From Galactobacter sp. (GTDB lineage Bacteria; Actinomycetota; Actinomycetes; Actinomycetales; Micrococcaceae), in assembly GCA_022712075.1 (NCBI GenBank), contig JALAHE010000251.1, positions 1-11,100 on the forward strand: DNA of 11,100 nucleotides, in the 5' to 3' direction. Both the position numbers and the translations under genes were made by a program. Of this stretch, positions 5,802-11,100 are shown one piece after another. The notes beneath the pieces are model-generated. The model did not search any database, had not been told where the DNA came from, and saw nothing but the letters and a program-made list of their open reading frames with translations. Position 1 is the stretch's first letter, and each line of letters starts with the position of its first letter.

Positions 5802-6629
5802 TCAGTCGGCGAGCGAACGCAGCGACGCAATCAGGCGAAGCATCTCCACGTAGATCCACACGATGGACAGCACGAGGCCGAAGGCGCAGCGCCACGCGAA
5901 GGACTTGGGCGCGCCGTTCTCCACGGCGGTCTGGATGTCCTCGAAGTCGGTGACGAGGAAGAACGCGCCGAGGCCGATGCCGAGCAGGCCGATGCCCACG
6001 CCGATCCAGCCGTTGAAGGTGTTCATGCCGCCGCCGAAGAGGCTCAGCACCCAGTTGATCAGCAGGAAGCCGACGAAGGCCATCGCGACGATCGAGACGA
6101 TGCGGCGGGACTTCGGCGAGGTGCGGAACTTGCCGGAGCGGTAGCCGATCATGACCACGGTGAACACAGCGGCGGTGCCGAGCACGGCCTGCAGCGCGAT
6201 GCCGGGGTACACGATCTCCAGCACGCCGGTCAGGGTGCCGAGCAGGAAGCCCTCCAGCACCGAGTAGAGCATGGAGAGCACGGGCGAGGCCTCGCGGCGG
6301 AACTGGTTGACCAGGCCGATCACGAGGGCGGCGATGCCCGCGCCACCGGCGAGCATCATGAGCGTGTTGAAGTTTGCACCGCTGGCGGCGAGGCGCGAGA
6401 CCGCGACCCAGCCGGCCAGGCCGCCGGCGAGCACGCCGATGGCCATGAGGAGCACCTTGTTGAGGACGTCCTGCATGGTCATGGTGGATCCCTGCGGGAC
6501 CGGGCGCTGCGCGTACATCTCCTCGAGCGAGCCCGCGGTGGGGGTCTCGAACGAGTTCGCGGCCGTTCCGGCCTTCAGCTGATCCTGAAAGCTGGCGGAA
6601 TTGAAGACCGGGTTGCTGTTTCTGGCCAT
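5802..6629 (-). CDS. Bax inhibitor-1/YccA family membrane protein
   Basis: This 275-aa protein has a soluble N-terminus of about 55 residues rich in Ser, Thr and Ala, followed by seven predicted transmembrane helices. They lie at about 57-77, 87-107, two between 115 and 165, 180-200, 207-230 and 246-272. The C-terminal pattern TDFEDIQTAVENGAP, followed by an aromatic-rich helix ending in VEMLRLIASL, is typical of the bacterial Bax inhibitor-1/YccA family, in the actinobacterial branch with a long N-terminus. Some bacterial relatives (BsYetJ) act as pH-sensitive calcium channels; whether this one does is unknown. The ATG is well supported by AGGAG seven bases upstream. It lies 75 nt downstream of the PTH2-domain gene on the same strand and may be co-transcribed or use the candidate -10 at 6665-6670. 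Confidence 0.9.
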   Translation of the reverse strand: MARNSNPVFNSASFQDQLKAGTAANSFETPTAGSLEEMYAQRPVPQGSTMTMQDVLNKVLLMAIGVLAGGLAGWVAVSRLAASGANFNTLMMLAGGAGIAALVIGLVNQFRREASPVLSMLYSVLEGFLLGTLTGVLEIVYPGIALQAVLGTAAVFTVVMIGYRSGKFRTSPKSRRIVSIVAMAFVGFLLINWVLSLFGGGMNTFNGWIGVGIGLLGIGLGAFFLVTDFEDIQTAVENGAPKSFAWRCAFGLVLSIVWIYVEMLRLIASLRSLAD

Positions 6630-6664
6630 TGCATCACTCCTGGTTGGTGAATGGTCGTTTCGGC

Positions 6665-6670
6665 ATCCTA
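6665..6670 (-). promoter_or_regulatory. Weak candidate -10 for the BI-1 family gene
   Basis: On the minus strand TAGGAT (context CCTATAGGATG) lies 35 nt upstream of the ATG at 6629. No -35 match is present at normal spacing. It is the only A/T-richer element in the 75-nt gap. Co-transcription with the upstream PTH2-domain gene is the alternative. Confidence 0.3.
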
Positions 6671-6704
6671 TAGGAGCAAGCTGAACGGCAGCCCGGCGCT
6701 ACGC

Positions 6705-7343
6705 CTACAGCGCTATCGCGGTGAGCGAACCGGAGGCGATCTCGGTGTGCCCGGCGTCGTGGATCTGCACGCTGGCGGTGGGCAGGAGGGCAGCCATGTC
6801 CCGGCGCCCCAGCGGAACGAGGCGTGCCGGCTGACCCGCCTCGACCCACGCGGCCAGGCGCTCCGGGCCCAGGGCCACGGCCCAGTCGAAGGCTGCGTGC
6901 GCGGCCTGCGCGGCGGCCTTGCCAGTGCTCATGCCCAGGGCCGTGTCGAGGCCGATCTGCAGGGCCGGCACTCCTTCGGGCGCTGGCCAGGCGTGGGACA
7001 CGGGGCGCCCGGTGTGTTCGAGCTCGGTCCCGGCCACCTGCAGCGCTCGCATGCGCCCCGTGAGCGGGTATTCGCGCGGCGGGTAGGCCGCCGCCACGGC
7101 GTCGCCGACCGTGACCACCACGGCGCCCTCGGCCTCGAGGGCCCGCAGGTCCTTCGGCTTGCCCCTCCGCACCGACTTTCCCTGCCCGTGCGGATACCAC
7201 TGCGCCCACAACGGATCCTCGGGGAAGGCCACGATGGCCGCCGTGGAGGCGAGCGCGGCGGCGAGGCAGGTCTCCTCGTGCCCCGCCGGCTCGGCGGGGT
7301 CCTTGAGGACGGCAATGGGCTGGATCATGTCGACGGCGGGCAC
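6705..7343 (-). CDS. Peptidyl-tRNA hydrolase type 2 (PTH2) domain protein
   Basis: PTH2 enzymes release peptides from peptidyl-tRNA that has dropped off ribosomes, recycling the tRNA. In this 212-aa protein the C-terminal half (about 128-212) shows the family signature LDTALGMSTGKAAAQAAHA at 132-150, including conserved K142 and H149. The second signature is DAGHTEIASGSLT at 196-208. The usual final IGP is reduced to IAL. The N-terminal 125 residues are not a standard part of PTH2. They look like a degenerate second copy of the same fold (see findings), and a similar N-terminal region with a KVVRR-like stretch occurs in actinobacterial relatives, from memory. Activity as a hydrolase is probable but unproven, since bacteria normally rely on the unrelated Pth1. 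The start is GTG at 7343 with GGGAG seven bases upstream. The ATG at 7328 is in frame but has no ribosome-binding site. Confidence 0.8.
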   Translation of the reverse strand: MPAVDMIQPIAVLKDPAEPAGHEETCLAAALASTAAIVAFPEDPLWAQWYPHGQGKSVRRGKPKDLRALEAEGAVVVTVGDAVAAAYPPREYPLTGRMRALQVAGTELEHTGRPVSHAWPAPEGVPALQIGLDTALGMSTGKAAAQAAHAAFDWAVALGPERLAAWVEAGQPARLVPLGRRDMAALLPTASVQIHDAGHTEIASGSLTAIAL

Positions 7344-7385
7344 CCCTCATGCTCCCACCGACGGCGGCTCCCGCGCCCGCCCGCC

Positions 7386-7422
7386 GTGACCCCTGTGACT
7401 GATGTGACGGATGAGGCACAAT
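7386..7422 (+). promoter_or_regulatory. Putative promoter and triple GTGAC repeat for the SpoIID-like gene
   Basis: A -10-like CACAAT (7417-7422) is preceded at a 17-nt spacing by TGTGAC (7394-7399) as a -35. The start codon follows 51 nt later. GTGAC occurs three times at exactly 9-bp intervals (7386, 7395, 7404), so one copy lies inside the -35 and another in the spacer. Such regular direct repeats suggest binding of a dimeric or oligomeric response regulator. The 131-nt gap is shared with the divergent PTH2-domain gene. Confidence 0.45.
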
Positions 7423-7473
7423 GGAGCCGACGCGCGCGAGCGCGCCGCACCCGCCCTGTCAACGGAGGACTGC

Positions 7474-9270
7474 ATGCCCCGCCTCACCCCCCGCCTCGCC
7501 GCGATGGCGCTCGCCCTCGCCGTGCCGCTGGCCTCCGTTGTCTCCGCCGCCCCGGCGAGCGCCGCACCCGCGGTGGCGGCCGCCGTCGTGCCTTCTTCCA
7601 CCCCGGCGCCCAGCGCCGGCTACTGGAAGACCGTGACCACCTCCGTCCCCGCCACGCGGCAGGTGACGAAGACCCGCACCGTGACCAAGACGCGCACCGT
7701 CACCAAGACCCGCTACGTCAGCAAGAAGGTCTCCCAGATCCGCACCACCGCGGCGCTGAACCTGCGCAAGAGCGCCACTGCCACGTCCAAGCGCGTGGCA
7801 CTGCTGAAGAAGAACACCCAGGTCACGGCGGGGACCATTAAGGGCACGTGGCGCGCCGTCAAGGCCTCCGGCAAGAGCGGCTGGGTGCTCAAGCGCTACC
7901 TCAAGACCGGGACCACCACCCAGAAGGTCGCCCAGAAGTACACGGTGAAAGAGAAGTACACCGTGCAGGAGAAGTACACGGTCACCGAGAAGTACACGAA
8001 GACCACCACCCAGCAGGTCTGGGTCGCGACGACGGCCCCGCCGAGCTCCTTCACCCTGACGGGCTCGGGCTGGGGCCACGGCGTGGGCATGAGCCAGTAC
8101 GGCGCCAAGGCCCGCGCCGAGGCCGGGTGGAGCGCAGAGCGCATCCTCGAGTACTACTACCAAGGCGCGCAGCTGGATCACTCGGCCGCATACGCCAGCG
8201 CCGACATCAAGGTGCAGGTGCTGAACTCCGCCACGGCCAGCGCCACGGTGTCCGACGGCGCGTGGCGCCTTCGCGCGGCGGGCGCGGTCAGCGCGGTGCT
8301 CACGGCAAACGGCACCTCAACGACCAAGAAGTACGCGAGCGGCGCCGCCCTCCCGACGCCGGTGGGGACCCTGAGCGCGAGCGTCAAGAACGGTGCGCTC
8401 AGCGTGAGCTACGGCGCCGGTTCGCTCGGGACCGTGGTCCTCACGGGCCCCGTGACGCTGCAGTGGCAAAACACGCGCGCCTGGGCCTCCGGCACGGCAG
8501 ACACCGTCGTGAAGGTGCCCCGCGCCGACGAGGGAGTGCGCACCGTGGCCTACCGTCACGGCGTACTGGAGTTCTCGGTGCTCGGCGGGAGGGTCAATGT
8601 TGTCAACACGCTGCGCCTCAACGACGAGTATCTCTACGGCCTGGCCGAGATGCCCTCGTCGTGGAGTTCCGCCGCGCTGCAGGCCCAGGCGATCGCCGGC
8701 CGCACGTACGCCATGCGGGCCATGGGTTCCACCGGCGCGGTGAAGTCCGCGTGCGGTTGCAACGTCTACGACGAGGTGGCCTCGCAGAAGTTCACCGCGT
8801 GGAACAAGGAGAACGAGGGAAGCGGCGCGTACTACGGCCTGCGCTGGCGGGCCGCCGTCAACGCGACGCTCAAGCAGAGCGGCGGCACCCCGGTCTCGGG
8901 GGACGTCGTGAAGCACAGCGGCAAGCTGATCGAGACCGTCTACTTCTCCTCCTCGGGCGGCAAGACGCGTTCGGGCGCCTCGGTCTGGGGAACCGAGACC
9001 GCGTATCTGCAGAGCGTCGACGACTCCCTCGGCTACCACCGGACCTGGAGCACGTCGGTGTCGCAGGCCACCCTCGCCAAGCTCTTTGACCTCGCCGATG
9101 TGTCGACGCTGAGCCTCGCCCACAACGCAGACAAGTCGCTCGCCTCGGTCACCGCCACCTCCTCGGCCAGCGTGAGCAAGACGCTCACGGCCAAGGCCTT
9201 CCGCTCGGCCGTCGCCACGACGAGTGTGTGGCTCGAGGAGGCGACGCCCGTCTGGACCGAGCCGAAGTAG
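7474..9270 (+). CDS. Secreted SpoIID/LytB-domain protein with SH3 domain
   Basis: SpoIID is a lytic transglycosylase that cleaves denuded glycan strands; LytB proteins modify wall hydrolase action. The start is the ATG with CGGAGG five bases upstream. The 598-aa protein begins with a Sec signal peptide (cleavage probably after ASA, residue 30). A threefold VTKTRT repeat (64-81) and one SH3-type wall-binding domain (about 86-145) follow, then a threefold KYTVxE repeat (155-172). GSGWGHGVGMSQYGA is at 197-211. Much later comes the catalytic-region motif EYLYGLAEMPSSW, with likely catalytic acid E392, followed by AALQAQAIAGRTYAM. Then come a C-x-C pair (ACGCN) and the SSSGGKTRS/SVWGTETAYLQSV block typical of the domain. 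The GHG motif therefore precedes the catalytic block, whereas in Bacillus SpoIID it follows. This order occurs in actinobacterial relatives. Likely role: peptidoglycan remodelling outside the cell. Sporulation is not implied. Confidence 0.9.
   Translation: MPRLTPRLAAMALALAVPLASVVSAAPASAAPAVAAAVVPSSTPAPSAGYWKTVTTSVPATRQVTKTRTVTKTRTVTKTRYVSKKVSQIRTTAALNLRKSATATSKRVALLKKNTQVTAGTIKGTWRAVKASGKSGWVLKRYLKTGTTTQKVAQKYTVKEKYTVQEKYTVTEKYTKTTTQQVWVATTAPPSSFTLTGSGWGHGVGMSQYGAKARAEAGWSAERILEYYYQGAQLDHSAAYASADIKVQVLNSATASATVSDGAWRLRAAGAVSAVLTANGTSTTKKYASGAALPTPVGTLSASVKNGALSVSYGAGSLGTVVLTGPVTLQWQNTRAWASGTADTVVKVPRADEGVRTVAYRHGVLEFSVLGGRVNVVNTLRLNDEYLYGLAEMPSSWSSAALQAQAIAGRTYAMRAMGSTGAVKSACGCNVYDEVASQKFTAWNKENEGSGAYYGLRWRAAVNATLKQSGGTPVSGDVVKHSGKLIETVYFSSSGGKTRSGASVWGTETAYLQSVDDSLGYHRTWSTSVSQATLAKLFDLADVSTLSLAHNADKSLASVTATSSASVSKTLTAKAFRSAVATTSVWLEEATPVWTEPK
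7663..7716 (+). repeat. Three tandem 18-bp repeats encoding VTKTRT
   Basis: Three in-frame 18-bp units (7663, 7681, 7699) encode VTKTRT, VTKTRT and VTKTRY, just before the SH3 domain of the SpoIID-like protein. The copies differ mainly at third positions, so selection appears to act on the peptide. The segment is basic with alternating Thr, which suggests a beta-strand or polyanion-binding linker. Confidence 0.8.
7936..7998 (+). repeat. Three and a half tandem 18-bp repeats encoding KYTVxE
   Basis: Units beginning at 7936, 7954, 7972 and 7990 (partial) encode KYTVKE, KYTVQE, KYTVTE and KYT. They lie between the SH3 domain and the GHGVGMSQYGA motif. The period is the same 18 bp as in the repeat before the SH3 domain, so the SH3 is flanked on both sides by six-residue repeats. 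Confidence 0.8.
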
Positions 9271-9280
9271 CGCCGAAGAA

Positions 9281-9323
9281 TCCGGGGCGCCCGCGGAGCT
9301 CAACGCACCGCGAGCGCCCCGGA
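9281..9323. terminator. Bidirectional terminator between the two convergent wall-protein genes
   Basis: The outer stem TCCGGGGCGC (9281-9290) pairs with GCGCCCCGGA (9314-9323). After one mismatch the inner arms CGCGG (9292-9296) and CCGCG (9308-9312) extend it, leaving an 11-base loop. It lies 10 nt after the SpoIID-like stop and 30 nt beyond the M23 gene stop. A short second stem, GCCCC/GGGGC (9325-9329 with 9335-9339), may help on the minus strand. Confidence 0.75.
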
Positions 9324-9353
9324 CGCCCCTCATGGGGGCTCACGCGCCCCGGC

Positions 9354-11069
9354 TCAGCGCAGGTACGCCCCCGAGGTCCAGCCGGTGCGCCCACCCAAGG
9401 TCACCTTGTACCACGTGGCCCCGCCGACCTTCTTGGTGGTGCCGGAGAGCGTCACCGTACTGCCCTTCTTCATGACCACGATCCCCTTGCCGGTCTTGGG
9501 GGCCGCGCGCAGCCAGACGTTGGCCGTCGTCTTCTTCGTCTTCTTGGCCGCCGGCTTCACGGCCGGCGCGGTGGGCTTCGAGGCCACCGAACTCGAGGCG
9601 TCCTTGAGGTAGCTCACCGACACCCACCCGGTCTGGGCGGTCCCCTTGGCCGGCGTGTACTTCACCTCGCGCCAGGCGCCCTTCTGCGTGATGCGCCCGG
9701 TCGCGACGACCTTGGCACCCTGGGGCAGGAGCACCCGCACGGCCCCGCTCGGCGCCGAGGCGCGGAGCTTGAGCTTGGCCACCGTGGTGGTGGAGGCCTT
9801 GCCCTTGAGCGAGGCCTGGGTCGTGATGGCGTTGGCGGACGGGGTGCTCGGCGTGCTCGGCTTCGCCGGCGTCGTGGGCTTGGCCGGCGTTGCCGGCGTG
9901 GCCGGCTTGGCCGGAGCGGTCGGCGCGTCCTTGAGATAGGCCGCGGAGACCCATCCCGTCAGCGCCGCGCCCTGCGCCGGGGTGTACTTCACCTCGCGCC
10001 AGGTGCCGCCGGAGACCACACGCCCCGTGGCCGTGACGCTCGCGTTCTTCGGCAGGACGGTGCGCACGGCGCCGGAGACGGCGGAGGCGCGCAGGTTGAC
10101 GTTGCTCGTGACGGTGGAGACGCGACCGGCCAGCCCGGCCTGGGTGCTGATGGCCGGGGCGACGTAGAACGGTGAGAACGATCCCCACGCCGCGTAGCCC
10201 GTCTTGCCCTTGTACGTCACGCGCAGGCGGGAGTTCATCATGGCGCCGGGCGTCGAGGCGACGGTGTCGCCGGCGGCGAAGGTGGCAAGGACGGCGGAGG
10301 TGTCGTTGGCGCCGGCCCGGATCACGCCCGTGCCGCGCGCGTAGTAGGTGCACGAGGACGGCGTGGCGGGGCGGTAGACCGAGCTCGCCTTGGCCGTGAT
10401 GTTCAGGCCGGCCGCGGCGAGGACGGCGATCGGGTCGAGGGCGGCCGGCGTGCCCATGACGTTGAGCTGCTGCGCCATCCAGGATCCCGTCCACACCTCG
10501 AGGTGAAGGTGCGGGCCGGTGGAGGGACCCGAGGAACCCACCGTCGAGATCTGCTGGCCGGCCTTGACCGTGTCCCCCACCTTGACGAAGGCGTCGGCGT
10601 CCCACATGTGGATGTAGGCCACCTGGTAGCTCTTCCCGGCGATCGTTGACTGGATGACGATGTAGCCGGAGTTCGCGCTCGTGCCGTCCTTGGTCCGCAG
10701 CACCTTGCCCGCGGCGACCGCGTAGATCGGCGCGCCGCTCTTGGTGGCGATGTCCTGGCCCAGGTGCTCCGTCGTGGCGCCGACGGTCGGCATGCAGCGC
10801 GCGCCGCGGGGCGAGGTCAACCGGTAGCCGCCCCACTTCTTCTTGGCGGCGGCCACGCCGCTCTCGGGGTCCAGCGGGAGGTAGAGCCCAGAGGCCGACT
10901 TGAGGCTGGAGGGCGCCATGATGGGCGCCTTGAACGGCTGGGTCTCGCCCTCCTGCACGACGGCGGTCGGCTGGGTCCCAGCGGCAAGCGCCGGGGCGGC
11001 GGGCAGGACAAGGGCGACGCCGAGGGCGGCCGCGAGCGGGAAGCGCGCGGCGCGGGAAAGGAGGGCCAT
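9354..11069 (-). CDS. Secreted M23 (LytM-type) metallopeptidase with multiple SH3 domains
   Basis: M23 peptidases are zinc endopeptidases that cut peptidoglycan peptide cross-links or stems. This 571-aa protein has a Sec signal peptide (about 1-29, ending ALA). The catalytic domain spans about 75-210 and all motifs are intact: H102-LGQ-D106, Y-I-H154, and H187-L-H189 in GPHLHLE. H102, D106 and H189 are the expected zinc ligands, with H154 and H187 catalytic. SH3-like wall-binding modules follow: a divergent one at about 236-300, then clear ones at about 314-380, 425-490 and 515-571. Linkers rich in Pro, Thr, Ala and Lys (about 382-413 and 491-512) separate the last three. Modules two and three are near duplicates. 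ATG start with AGGAG nine bases upstream. It converges on the SpoIID-like gene, which shares the SH3 type, suggesting related wall-remodelling work. A mere LytM-type activator role is less likely because the zinc site is complete. Confidence 0.93.
   Translation of the reverse strand: MALLSRAARFPLAAALGVALVLPAAPALAAGTQPTAVVQEGETQPFKAPIMAPSSLKSASGLYLPLDPESGVAAAKKKWGGYRLTSPRGARCMPTVGATTEHLGQDIATKSGAPIYAVAAGKVLRTKDGTSANSGYIVIQSTIAGKSYQVAYIHMWDADAFVKVGDTVKAGQQISTVGSSGPSTGPHLHLEVWTGSWMAQQLNVMGTPAALDPIAVLAAAGLNITAKASSVYRPATPSSCTYYARGTGVIRAGANDTSAVLATFAAGDTVASTPGAMMNSRLRVTYKGKTGYAAWGSFSPFYVAPAISTQAGLAGRVSTVTSNVNLRASAVSGAVRTVLPKNASVTATGRVVSGGTWREVKYTPAQGAALTGWVSAAYLKDAPTAPAKPATPATPAKPTTPAKPSTPSTPSANAITTQASLKGKASTTTVAKLKLRASAPSGAVRVLLPQGAKVVATGRITQKGAWREVKYTPAKGTAQTGWVSVSYLKDASSSVASKPTAPAVKPAAKKTKKTTANVWLRAAPKTGKGIVVMKKGSTVTLSGTTKKVGGATWYKVTLGGRTGWTSGAYLR
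9597..10017 (-). repeat. Duplicated SH3 module within the M23 peptidase gene
   Basis: Two regions (about 9597-9690 and 9926-10017) encode the same second half of an SH3 module: G-x-WREVKYTP, then G, then TGWVS, then YLKD. A run of 22 bp covering the WREVKYT part is identical in both (9655-9676 and 9982-10003). The Pro/Thr/Ala linker-coding stretch lies between the modules. The pattern indicates internal duplication with later divergence. Confidence 0.7.
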
Positions 11070-11100
11070 GGGAGGGTGCTCCTGTGCAGGGTGTGAAGAA

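Noticed and set aside
5645..5830. N-terminal extension of the AI-2E family protein by about 62 residues
   Set aside because: It would run through the perfect 13-bp terminator stem at 5744-5774 and into the end of the BI-1 family gene. A start with a ribosome-binding site lies at 5644/5650.
7411..7473. Upstream start of the SpoIID-like protein adding 21 residues
   Set aside because: The added residues would precede and mask the signal peptide and overlap the -10 element. CGGAGG fixes the ATG at 7474.
9228..10175. Plus-strand open frame of 315 codons opposite the M23 peptidase gene
   Set aside because: It is antisense to a gene with a signal peptide and complete catalytic motifs, and it also runs across the terminator at 9281-9323.
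1..11100. Defence system, prophage, integrative element or CRISPR array
   Set aside because: No recombinase, nuclease, toxin-antitoxin, phage or repeat-spacer pattern was seen. All ten genes fit core actinobacterial functions, and no compositional shift stands out.

Overview
This is a very GC-rich chromosomal window. It carries a mycothiol-pathway gene (mca), GTG and TTG start codons, TAG/TGA stops and the actinobacterial neighbourhood small membrane protein – mca – DUF4307 – greA – ilvA. The organism is an actinobacterium. The SH3-decorated SpoIID/LytB and M23 wall proteins and the general style suggest Micrococcales, possibly Micrococcaceae, but that placement is inference. There are no insertion sequences, phage genes, CRISPR arrays, tRNAs or rRNAs. 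The window reads as ordinary core chromosome, with tightly packed genes and strong hairpin terminators.

Layout. Positions 1-120 are intergenic and hold G/C palindromes. On the minus strand lie a 110-aa one-helix membrane protein (121-453) and mca (577-1608). Divergent from mca on the plus strand are a DUF4307 membrane protein (1688-2137) and greA (2378-2863), the latter preceded by a long leader rich in hairpins. A perfect 23-bp-stem hairpin (2919-2968) separates greA from a convergent minus-strand operon made of an AI-2E-family transporter (4274-5644) and ilvA (2990-4270), whose reading frames are 3 nt apart. A further minus-strand pair encodes a PTH2-domain peptidyl-tRNA hydrolase-like protein (6705-7343) and a Bax inhibitor-1/YccA-family membrane protein (5802-6629). 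A secreted SpoIID/LytB-domain protein (7474-9270, plus) converges on a secreted M23 metallopeptidase with several SH3 domains (9354-11069, minus).

How the genes relate. Mca handles mycothiol S-conjugates. GreA rescues backtracked RNA polymerase. IlvA deaminates threonine to 2-oxobutyrate for isoleucine synthesis or catabolism, and is probably translationally coupled to the transporter. The last two genes are exported cell-wall proteins that share SH3 wall-binding modules.

I found no clear new multi-gene system. The best leads are the structured, attenuator-like greA leader, the apparent duplicated PTH2 fold in one chain, the reordered SpoIID motifs with six-residue repeats flanking an SH3 domain, and a triple GTGAC direct repeat over the spoIID-like promoter.
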